The position numbers were made by a program, and so were the translations under genes. DNA of 64,000 bases from the NCBI RefSeq assembly GCF_001188955.3, contig NZ_JPRF03000019.1:62001-126000 (forward strand). The letters run 5' to 3'. Below the pieces are notes generated by a model. The model saw only the letters and a list, made by a program, of their open reading frames with translations, was not told the DNA's origin and did no database searches. Of the stretch, positions 57,652 through 64,000 are shown piece by piece. The stretch comes from Kitasatospora aureofaciens (GTDB taxonomy: Bacteria; Actinomycetota; Actinomycetes; Streptomycetales; Streptomycetaceae). Every line of letters starts with the position of its first letter. The stretch's first letter is position 1.

Positions 57652-58919
57652 CCGGGGCACCGGACGGGACCAACCCGGTGGCGGCGGTGGCCAAGGCGGC
57701 CGGCGCGGCCACCACCGGGGTGAGCCGGGCCGGTCTGATCGGTATATCGGTCGGTGTGCTGGCGGCCGGGGCGGCCGCGGGCGTGGCCGTGGAGCGGCTG
57801 ACGGTCGGCCGGGCGATGCGCCGCCGGGCCCGGGCCGAACTGGAGGCGTCCGCCCCGTACGGTTCGCTGCGCGGGCGCCCGCTGACGGTGGTCGCGCCGG
57901 ACGGCACCGAGCTGTACGTCGAGCTGGACGGGACGGGCTGGGACGAGCCGGACTCCGCTCCCGGCACCCCCGAGCCGCTGACCGTGGTGTTCAGCCACGG
58001 CTACTGCCTCAACCAGGACAGCTGGCACTTCCAGCGGGCGGCGCTGCGCGAGGGCCTGCGGCTGGTCTTCTGGGACCAGCGCAGCCACGGCCGCTCCGAG
58101 CGCTCCCGCTCGTTCCTGGCGGGCGAGCCGGCCGGGATCGACCAGCTGGGCGGCGACCTCAAGGCGGTGATCGACGCCGTCGCGCCGACCGGGCCGCTGG
58201 TGCTGGTGGGCCACTCGATGGGCGGCATGACGGTGATGGCGCTGGCCGACCAGCACCCGGAGCTGTTCCGGGAGCGCGTCGCCGGGGTCGCGCTGGCCGG
58301 CACCCTGGCGGGGAACTGGAACGAGGTGAGCCTCGGACTGCCGACGGTCGGGGCCAAGCTGTTCAAGCGGGTCGCGCCCGGGGTGGTGAAGCTGCTGGGC
58401 CGTCAGGTCGAGCTGGTGGAGGCGAGCCGGCGGATCGGTTCGGACTTCGCCGCCGTGTTCTACCGGAGGTTCTCCTTCGGGGGGCGGGACGTCGATCCCG
58501 GCGTGGTGAGCTTCGCCGAACAGCTGCTGGACGCCACCCCGATCGACGTGGTCGCCGAGTTCTTCCCGGTGTTCGGCGCACACGAGAAGTACGAGGCGCT
58601 GGCCGCCCTGCGCGGTCTGCCGGCCCTGGTGCTGGCTGGGACGAAGGACCTGCTGACGCCGTCGGCGCACAGCGAGGCGATGGCCGAGCGGCTGCCGGGC
58701 GCCGAGCTCGTGCTGGTCGAGGGCGCCGGGCACCTGGTGCTGCTGGAACGCCCGGAGCTGGTCGACCGCGAGCTGGCGCTGCTGCTGCGCCGGGCCGCCG
58801 ACTTCGCCGGCGCCGCGCCGCTGCCGCCCTCCGTCCTCGCGCTCGCACTCGCCGAGGAGCCGCGCGCGGACGGCTCCGGGGACACGGCGGCCCAGGATCC
58901 GGCCGTCGACTCCGTCTGA
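57648..58919 (+). CDS. alpha/beta hydrolase
   Basis: 423 aa. A hydrophobic N-terminal segment (about 20-48) may anchor it in the membrane. The hydrolase domain has VVFSHGYCLNQDSW, WDQRSHGRSER, and the nucleophile Ser190 in GHSMGG. The late Asp is probably in LVLAGTKDLLTP and the His in VEGAGHLVLLERP. Coupled to alr by ATGA. Substrate unknown; the conserved place between alr and tsaE in Streptomyces suggests an envelope or housekeeping role. Confidence 0.9.
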   Translation: MTGAPDGTNPVAAVAKAAGAATTGVSRAGLIGISVGVLAAGAAAGVAVERLTVGRAMRRRARAELEASAPYGSLRGRPLTVVAPDGTELYVELDGTGWDEPDSAPGTPEPLTVVFSHGYCLNQDSWHFQRAALREGLRLVFWDQRSHGRSERSRSFLAGEPAGIDQLGGDLKAVIDAVAPTGPLVLVGHSMGGMTVMALADQHPELFRERVAGVALAGTLAGNWNEVSLGLPTVGAKLFKRVAPGVVKLLGRQVELVEASRRIGSDFAAVFYRRFSFGGRDVDPGVVSFAEQLLDATPIDVVAEFFPVFGAHEKYEALAALRGLPALVLAGTKDLLTPSAHSEAMAERLPGAELVLVEGAGHLVLLERPELVDRELALLLRRAADFAGAAPLPPSVLALALAEEPRADGSGDTAAQDPAVDSV

Positions 58920-58921
58920 GC

Positions 58922-58945
58922 CACCCCGCCCGCCGCGGCGGGGTG
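58922..58945 (+). terminator. terminator after the alpha/beta hydrolase gene
   Basis: 9-bp stem CACCCCGCC / GGCGGGGTG with a six-base loop, directly after the stop codon. Confidence 0.7.
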
Positions 58946-59021
58946 CGCCGGTGTGGCACGGTAGCGGTGGCGGCCGGTGGTCGGCGCGCCGTTACGGACG
59001 ACCGAAGGGCAAGACACGCGC

Positions 59022-59516
59022 ATGGGCTCGCACGCCACTCTCACCGTCCCCACTCCGGAGCGGATGGGCCGGCTCGGCCGGGAGCTGGCCGCGCTGCTGC
59101 GGCCGGGTGACCTGGTGCTGCTCTCCGGCGAGCTGGGGGCGGGGAAGACCACGCTGACCCGGGGCCTGGGGGAGGGACTGCAGGTCCGCGGGGCGGTGAC
59201 CTCGCCGACCTTCGTGATCGCCCGGGTGCACCCCTCGCTGGTCGGCGGCCCGGCGCTGGTGCACGTGGACGCGTACCGGCTGGGCGGGGACCTGGACGAG
59301 ATGGAGGACCTCGACCTGGACGTCTCGCTGCCGGAGTCGGTGATCGTGGTCGAGTGGGGCGAGGGCAAGGTCGAGCGGCTGTCCGAGGACCGGCTGGAGG
59401 TGCGGATCGAGCGGGCGATCGGCGAAACCGCCGGGGAGGACCACGATCCGCGCCGGGTGGTGCTGACCGGCCTCGGGGAGCGCTGGGCGGGCGTGGAACT
59501 GGCGGAGCTCGCCTGA
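59022..59516 (+). CDS. tsaE: tRNA threonylcarbamoyladenosine synthesis ATPase TsaE
   Basis: 164 aa; ATPase partner of TsaB-TsaD in making t6A37 on tRNAs. P-loop GELGAGKTT (36-44), then TSPTF and VHVDAYRL, all family hallmarks. ATG 59022 is chosen to match family N-termini; the AAGGG signal is rather far (12 bases). The other t6A genes lie 1.1 kb downstream, split off by two small genes. Confidence 0.93.
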   Translation: MGSHATLTVPTPERMGRLGRELAALLRPGDLVLLSGELGAGKTTLTRGLGEGLQVRGAVTSPTFVIARVHPSLVGGPALVHVDAYRLGGDLDEMEDLDLDVSLPESVIVVEWGEGKVERLSEDRLEVRIERAIGETAGEDHDPRRVVLTGLGERWAGVELAELA

Positions 59517-59552
59517 TGCGTGCCGGGCGCCGGTCGATCGGGTTCCACCGTT

Positions 59553-59573
59553 TTGCCGACAGGCTGTCGGCAA
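59553..59573. promoter_or_regulatory. inverted repeat, possible operator or tsaE terminator
   Basis: Perfect 9-bp inverted repeat TTGCCGACA-GGC-TGTCGGCAA, 36 bases after tsaE. It lacks a T run on its 3' side. The three-base spacing and AT ends fit a dimeric repressor site as well as a hairpin. Confidence 0.5.
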
Positions 59574-59618
59574 GGTGTTGCGGGCGGGGTGCCGGGCGTG
59601 GTGGGATGGGTGCTGCGG

Positions 59619-59633
59619 TTAGGTCTGCCTAAC
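59619..59633 (+). promoter_or_regulatory. iron-box-like site before a small gene
   Basis: TTAGGTCTGCCTAAC matches the core of the actinobacterial IdeR/DmdR iron box (about 12 of 19 positions of TTAGGTTAGGCTAACCTAA, counting the following bases). It sits 13 bases before the ATG at 59646, overlapping where a repressor would block initiation. Confidence 0.4.
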
Positions 59634-59645
59634 TAGGGAGGCGCC

Positions 59646-59840
59646 ATGTCGAGCACCACCCCCGCCCCGGAGCGTGCCGCGCGCACCGCCGGGGACGGAG
59701 AGTCCGCCCACCGCGCTCCGGGCGAGCCGATGCGGGCGCTGCTGGCCGCCTGCGCGGCCGCCGAGGCGGTGTCCACCCCGCCCGGACCGCGGCCCCGGCA
59801 GGCCGGGGAGCCCGAGGCGGAGACGCCCCGGGCCGCGTAG
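59646..59840 (+). CDS. small hypothetical protein
   Basis: 64 aa, ATG with a strong GGGAGGCGCC upstream. Composition is Ala, Pro and Glu rich with a central helix (MRALLAACAAAEAVS). No known domain. The good ribosome binding site, the operator-like sequences upstream, and the position between tsaE and a YkuD-like gene support a real gene, though low complexity leaves doubt. Confidence 0.55.
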   Translation: MSSTTPAPERAARTAGDGESAHRAPGEPMRALLAACAAAEAVSTPPGPRPRQAGEPEAETPRAA

Positions 59841-59879
59841 TCCGTCCCTCGCGTGCCGCCCGTGGTACGGGCGGGCGGC

Positions 59880-60455
59880 TCAGGCGACCACGACCACCTT
59901 GGTGCCGTTCGACGCGAAGTCCCAGAGCAGCTGACCGTCGGCGCGGCTGCTGCGGATGCCGCCGGTCTTGGCCTTCGGGTCGGCCGTCGGCGTCGTGTCG
60001 TCCAGCGCCGCTCCGAAGCCGAACACCACGCCGGCCTGCTGGGCGAAGCGCACCACGTGCTCGATCTTCCGGCCGTCCGTGCCGGTGCCGGCCGCGGTGC
60101 GGCTGTACACCGAGTAGCTGCCCGGGGCGGGCTCGACCGAGCCCGGGGTGACCGGGAAGGCGGCCGCGACCTGCGGGTTCTTCTTCGGGTCGACCAGCCA
60201 GACGAAGTGGTTGCCGGCCGAGTAGACCACCCGGGTGCCGCTGCCCGAGGAGGCCGGCAGCGGCGGGACGGTCGGGGTGGCGGAGGCGCTCGGCGTCGCG
60301 GAGGCGGCCGGGCCGGTGGACGTCGAGGCGACGGTCGGACGGGCCGCGCCCGCGCGGTCCTGGGCGCCGTTGGCCTGGAAGGCCAGCAGGCTCACCACCG
60401 CCAGGGCCCCCAGGGTCAGCCCCGTGACCACCACTCCAGGACCCATCTTCGCCAC
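59880..60455 (-). CDS. YkuD-like (L,D-transpeptidase fold) protein lacking the catalytic Cys and His
   Basis: 191 aa, GTG start at 60455 with CGGGAGC upstream. One membrane helix or uncleaved signal (about 5-27), a Ser/Thr/Ala/Pro linker (about 33-72), then a domain from RVVYSAGNHFVWLVDP. The end, KTGGIRSSRADGQLLWDF then NGTKVVVV, aligns with the YkuD active-site motif S-H-G-C-[IV]-R and its following D/L/GT positions, but Gly replaces the Cys. The usual HG[TS] His is also missing (VVFGFGAAL). I infer an extracytoplasmic pseudoenzyme, perhaps binding peptidoglycan. Confidence 0.75.
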   Translation of the reverse strand: MAKMGPGVVVTGLTLGALAVVSLLAFQANGAQDRAGAARPTVASTSTGPAASATPSASATPTVPPLPASSGSGTRVVYSAGNHFVWLVDPKKNPQVAAAFPVTPGSVEPAPGSYSVYSRTAAGTGTDGRKIEHVVRFAQQAGVVFGFGAALDDTTPTADPKAKTGGIRSSRADGQLLWDFASNGTKVVVVA

Positions 60456-60591
60456 GTGCCCGCTCCCGCCGCCGTTCGCCGTTCGTACCGCCCTAATCGT
60501 GCCAGGTCCCCCCGGCCGCTCGGCAGCGCCCTTGCACGTGTGTTCCGGATGGGGACACCAGCTCGATCAGTCGGTCGGCCCAACGTCGGTC

Positions 60592-60597
60592 TAACCT
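60592..60597 (+). promoter_or_regulatory. candidate -10 box of a leaderless tsaB transcript
   Basis: TAACCT ends seven bases before the GTG of tsaB, which has no ribosome binding site. Confidence 0.45.
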
Positions 60598-60604
60598 TGA
60601 CCCC

Positions 60605-61261
60605 GTGCTGCTGCTCGCGTTCGACACCGCTACCCCCGCCGTCACCGCCGCCGTCCACGACGGCACGGCGGTCCTCGCCGAGACCCACCAGGTCGACGCC
60701 AGGCGCCACGGCGAACTCCTGCTGCCCGCGATCGACCAGGTCCTGCGGGCCGCCGGGGTGGACAAGCACCGGCTCACCGGGATCGCGGTCGGCGTCGGCC
60801 CCGGCCCGTACACCGGCCTGCGGGTCGGCCTGGTGACCGCCGCCGCGCTCGGCCACGCGCTCGGCGTGCCGGTGCACGGCGTCTGCACCCTGGACGCGAT
60901 CGCCTTCCAGGCCCGCGCCGAGGGCCTGGCCGGGCAGCCGTTCACCGTCGCCACCGACGCGCGCCGCAAGGAGGTCTACTGGGCCTCGTACGACGCCGAC
61001 GGCAGCCGCACCGACGGCCCGGGCGTGGACCGCCCGGCCGAGCTGACGCCCGCGGCCCGCTCCGTCGGCGCCGGAGCGCTGCTCTACCCCGACGCCTTCC
61101 CGGGCGCGCACGGCCCCGAGCACGTCTCGGCCGGCGCCCTGGCGGGCTTCGCCGCCGCCGAGCTGTCCGCCGGGCGCGAACTGCTGCCGAACGTGCCGCT
61201 GTACCTGCGCCGCCCGGACGCCCAGGTCCCGGCGGGCTACAAGGCGGTGCTCCCGGCGTGA
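60605..61261 (+). CDS. tsaB: t6A synthesis protein TsaB
   Basis: 218 aa, GTG start. ASKHA-fold partner of TsaD; N-terminal LLAFDTATPAVTAAV and GPGPYTGLRVG are diagnostic. The end RRPDAQVPAGYK is standard. GTGA overlap with rimI. Together with TsaD and TsaE it completes t6A37 modification of ANN-decoding tRNAs. Confidence 0.95.
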   Translation: MLLLAFDTATPAVTAAVHDGTAVLAETHQVDARRHGELLLPAIDQVLRAAGVDKHRLTGIAVGVGPGPYTGLRVGLVTAAALGHALGVPVHGVCTLDAIAFQARAEGLAGQPFTVATDARRKEVYWASYDADGSRTDGPGVDRPAELTPAARSVGAGALLYPDAFPGAHGPEHVSAGALAGFAAAELSAGRELLPNVPLYLRRPDAQVPAGYKAVLPA

Positions 61262-61773
61262 ACCACGGCACCACCCTGCGCCCGATGCGCTGGTGGGACA
61301 TCGAGCCGGTGATGGACCTGGAGCTCAGACTGTTCCCCGAGGACGCCTGGTCCCACGGGATGTTCTGGTCCGAGCTCGCCGACGCCCACCCGGGCGGCAC
61401 CCGCCACTACTCGGTCGCCACCGCCGCGGACGGCACGATCGTCGGCTACGCCGGTCTGATGACCGTCGCCGGCGAGGGCGACGTGCAGACCATCGCCGTC
61501 GACGAGCGCCACCAGGGCGCCGGCCTCGGCACGGCGCTGCTCACCGACCTGATCCACGAGGCCGCCCGGCGAGGCTGCGCCGACCTGCTGCTGGAGGTGC
61601 GGGTGGACAACCAGCGCGCCCAGCGGCTGTACGAGCGCCACGGCTTCGAACCGGTGGGCATCCGGCGCGGCTACTACCAGCCCGCCAACATCGACGCGCT
61701 GGTGATGCGCCTCGACCACCCCAGCACCGACAGCACCGACCCGAAGGACATTGAGGACACCCGCCATGGCTGA
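61258..61773 (+). CDS. rimI: ribosomal protein S18 alanine N-acetyltransferase
   Basis: 171 aa GNAT enzyme. The acetyl-CoA loop is [15 protein letters not shown] (about 82-96), followed by [24 protein letters not shown] start overlaps tsaB; the C-terminus overlaps tsaD by eight bases. The tsaB-rimI-tsaD order is conserved. Its acetylation target outside E. coli is unproven. Confidence 0.93.
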   Translation: MNHGTTLRPMRWWDIEPVMDLELRLFPEDAWSHGMFWSELADAHPGGTRHYSVATAADGTIVGYAGLMTVAGEGDVQTIAVDERHQGAGLGTALLTDLIHEAARRGCADLLLEVRVDNQRAQRLYERHGFEPVGIRRGYYQPANIDALVMRLDHPSTDSTDPKDIEDTRHG

Positions 61774-62854
61774 CGAACCGCTCGTCCTCGGCATCGAGAC
61801 CTCCTGCGACGAGACCGGCGTCGGCATCGTGCGCGGCACCACGCTGCTGGCCGACGCGGTCGCCTCCAGCGTCAACGACCACGCCCGCTTCGGCGGCGTC
61901 GTCCCGGAGATCGCCAGCCGCGCCCACCTGGAGGCGATGGTCCCGACCATCCAGCGCGCCCTGGACACCGCCGGGGTCAAGGCCGGTGACCTGGACGGCA
62001 TCGCCGTCACCGCCGGCCCCGGCCTGGCCGGAGCGCTGCTGGTCGGCGTCAGCGCGGCGAAGGCGTACGCCTGGGCGCTGGACAAGCCGCTGTACGGGGT
62101 CAACCACCTCGCCTCGCACATCTGCGTCGACCAGCTGGAGCACGGCCGGCTGCCCTCGCCGACGATGGCCCTGCTGGTCTCCGGCGGGCACTCCTCGCTG
62201 CTGCTCAGCGAGGACATCACCACGGACGTCCGCCCGCTCGGCGCGACCATCGACGACGCGGCCGGCGAGGCCTTCGACAAGGTCGCCCGGGTGCTCGGCC
62301 TGGGCTTCCCGGGCGGCCCGATCGTCGACCGGACGGCCCGCGAGGGCGACCCCGAGGCGATCAGCTTCCCGCGCGGCCTGAGCGGGAGGAACGACCCCGC
62401 GTACGACTTCTCCTTCTCCGGGCTGAAGACCGCCGTCGCCCGCTGGGTGGAGGCCAAGCGCCGGGCCGGCGAGGAGGTGCCGATCGCCGACGTCGCGGCC
62501 TCCTTCCAGGAGGCGGTCACCGATGTGCTCACCCGCAAGGCCGTCAAGGCCTGCCGGGACAACGGCGTCGACCACCTGATGATCGGCGGCGGCGTCGCGG
62601 CCAACTCCCGACTGCGCGAGATGGCCCAGCAGCGCTGCGACCGGGCCGGCATCCGGCTGCGGGTGCCCCGGCCGGGCCTGTGCACCGACAACGGCGCGAT
62701 GGTGGCGGCGCTGGGCTCCGAGATGGTGTGGCGGGGCCGCACCCCCTCCGCCTTCGACCTGTCGGCGGACTCCTCGCTGCCCGTCACCGACGTCCACGTG
62801 CCCCACACGGATTTCCACGGCCAGGCCTACGACGCCCTCGGCGGCGGCGCGTGA
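61766..62854 (+). CDS. tsaD: tRNA N6-adenosine threonylcarbamoyltransferase TsaD
   Basis: 362 aa from ATG 61766, which has GAGGACACCCGCC upstream; a GTG five codons earlier is weaker. The metal-binding HxxxH is in [29 protein letters not shown] and [11 protein letters not shown] complete the Kae1/Qri7/TsaD pattern. Transfers the threonylcarbamoyl group to A37 of tRNA. GTGA overlap with the next gene. Confidence 0.96.
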   Translation: MADEPLVLGIETSCDETGVGIVRGTTLLADAVASSVNDHARFGGVVPEIASRAHLEAMVPTIQRALDTAGVKAGDLDGIAVTAGPGLAGALLVGVSAAKAYAWALDKPLYGVNHLASHICVDQLEHGRLPSPTMALLVSGGHSSLLLSEDITTDVRPLGATIDDAAGEAFDKVARVLGLGFPGGPIVDRTAREGDPEAISFPRGLSGRNDPAYDFSFSGLKTAVARWVEAKRRAGEEVPIADVAASFQEAVTDVLTRKAVKACRDNGVDHLMIGGGVAANSRLREMAQQRCDRAGIRLRVPRPGLCTDNGAMVAALGSEMVWRGRTPSAFDLSADSSLPVTDVHVPHTDFHGQAYDALGGGA

Positions 62855-63111
62855 CCGTCGCCGCGATGTGGGAGGCCCGGGCGGCGGACGGCCGGGCGGC
62901 CGAACTCGCCGCCTGGGTAAGGGAGTCCGCGCTGCCCGGACTGCGCGGCGCGGCCGGGCTGGTCCGGACCGAGCTGTTCTCCGCGCCCGGCGAGCGGGTG
63001 CTGCTGATCACCTGGTGGGACGGCGAACCCACGGCCGTCGCCGACCCGCCGGCCGCGCTGCTCGGCCGTCCGGTGCACCGCTGGTCCTTCACCAGCGAGC
63101 ACGTCGAGTAG
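62851..63111 (+). CDS. small antibiotic-biosynthesis-monooxygenase-like (ferredoxin-like fold) protein
   Basis: 86 aa, GTG start inside the tsaD stop. [29 protein letters not shown]-like and [11 protein letters not shown] segments suggest a dimeric alpha/beta barrel of the ABM type. Catalytic activity cannot be inferred; small ABM-like proteins often have none known. The overlap implies co-expression with t6A genes. Confidence 0.7.
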   Translation: MTVAAMWEARAADGRAAELAAWVRESALPGLRGAAGLVRTELFSAPGERVLLITWWDGEPTAVADPPAALLGRPVHRWSFTSEHVE

Positions 63112-63190
63112 ACCGTCGTCGGGAACCGCCGTGGCGGCCGCTACCGTGCATAGCTGAGAGAAAGCTGGACGGGACCGGGAGCGCGGTGCG

Positions 63191-64000
63191 GTGAACAGGG
63201 ACGGGCGGAGCAGGACCAGGGCGTACGCGGCGGGGGCGCTGGCGCTGCTGGCCTTCGCCACCGCGTGCGGAGACAACGGGGGCGGCACCGCCGCACCGGC
63301 CGGGACGAAGGCCGCGTCGGCGGCGCCCCAGCCGTCCGGCGGTGACGGCACGCCGGCCGCCGCGGCCACCGCGCCGGGCGCGGCCCCGGCCGAGGGCGAC
63401 GCCGCGGCCTGGGCGAAGTGGAACCTCAAGCCGCTCACCCCGGCCCCCGCGCCGCCCGCCGACAAGCCCATCAAGCTCGAACGCAGCGGCACCGTACCGG
63501 TGTTCAGCGACGTGAAGACCACCGACAAGGTCGTCTTCATCACCATCGACGACGGCGCCGAGAAGGACCCGAAGTTCGTCGAGATGCTGACCGACCTCAA
63601 GGTGCCGATCACGATGTTCCTGACCAAGGACATCGTCAAGAACGACTACGGCTACTTCAAGCCGCTCCAGGCACTGGGCAACCACATCCAGAACCACACC
63701 GTCACCCACCCGGTGATGAGCAAGCTCTCGCCGGAGAAGCAGAAGTCCGAGGTCTGCGAGGACCAGGCCGCCCTGACCCAGCAGTACGGCACCGCCCCGC
63801 TGCTGTTCCGCCCGCCGTTCGGAGACGGCGCCAACACCCCGACGCTCAACAACTCGGTGCAGCAGTGCGGCCCGCGCGCGATCGTGCTCTGGCGCGAATC
63901 GATGCAGATCCACGACATGCAGTACCAGGCGGGGGACAAGAAGCTGAAGCCCGGCGACATCATCCTGGCGCACTTCCGCGGCCCCAAGGAGCTCAAGGGC
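63191..64000 (+). CDS. polysaccharide deacetylase lipoprotein (partial, 3' end outside window)
   Basis: 270 codons present, GTG start at 63191 with GGGAG nine bases before it. A signal peptide ends in a lipobox-like ATAC near residue 26, then a long Ala/Pro/Gly linker to about 95. The NodB domain shows FITIDDGAEKDP (first metal Asp pair), QNHTVTHPVM (HxxxH) and FRPPFGDG. Such enzymes remove acetyl groups from peptidoglycan or chitin-like glycans outside the cell. The C-terminus is cut by the window. Confidence 0.9.
   Translation, partial: MNRDGRSRTRAYAAGALALLAFATACGDNGGGTAAPAGTKAASAAPQPSGGDGTPAAAATAPGAAPAEGDAAAWAKWNLKPLTPAPAPPADKPIKLERSGTVPVFSDVKTTDKVVFITIDDGAEKDPKFVEMLTDLKVPITMFLTKDIVKNDYGYFKPLQALGNHIQNHTVTHPVMSKLSPEKQKSEVCEDQAALTQQYGTAPLLFRPPFGDGANTPTLNNSVQQCGPRAIVLWRESMQIHDMQYQAGDKKLKPGDIILAHFRGPKELKG

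Overview
The window is high-GC actinobacterial DNA, almost certainly from Streptomycetaceae (a Streptomyces- or Kitasatospora-like chromosome). Supporting this are heavy G/C use at third codon positions, many GTG starts, GTGA/ATGA/TGATG translational coupling, a DUF1707 protein, zinc-binding S14 and L36, no rpsD beside rpoA, and the chromosomal order str - S10 - spc - secY-adk-map - infA - rpoA - rplM-rpsI - glmM - coaA - glmS - alr - tsaB-rimI-tsaD. Genus and species cannot be settled from the sequence alone.

Region by region: (1) 1-13.6 kb is accessory. It holds a MoxR-type AAA ATPase with a metallopeptidase that has two copies of its domain, a Sir2 deacylase, a P450, two ADP-ribosylglycohydrolases, a Nudix remnant, a lipoprotein serpin, a decayed IS605-type TnpB element, a DUF2786 protein, an ABC exporter pair and a DUF1707 protein. 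(2) 13.6-18.5 kb is the str operon (rpsL-rpsG-fusA-tuf), ending in a strong terminator. (3) 18.6-28.0 kb holds eight co-directional genes for envelope glycan assembly: three GT2 enzymes, GtrA, DUF2304, a flippase-like protein and two large polytopic GT-C-like proteins. It sits between tuf and rpsJ. (4) 28.0-38.2 kb is the S10 and spc ribosomal protein gene run, with a structured leader before rpsJ and an internal promoter before rpsH. (5) 38.2-49.3 kb carries secY-adk, map, a zinc-ribbon MscL-like channel, infA-rpmJ-rpsM-rpsK-rpoA-rplQ, truA, an ABC-F ATPase and rplM-rpsI. (6) 49.4-64 kb carries amino-sugar and wall precursor genes (glmM, glmS, alr), coaA, a Uma2-like gene, NAD(P)HX repair (nnrD), an alpha/beta hydrolase, the t6A tRNA genes tsaE/tsaB/tsaD with rimI, an apparently inactive YkuD-like protein, and a polysaccharide deacetylase lipoprotein cut by the window end.

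Most of the window is translation and secretion machinery in conserved order. Novelty is concentrated in the first 9 kb, in the glycan locus, in the leaders of the S10 and spc runs, and around 59.5-60.5 kb. Two genes (1-872 and 63191-64000) run off the window edges. No rRNA or tRNA gene and no CRISPR array was recognised.
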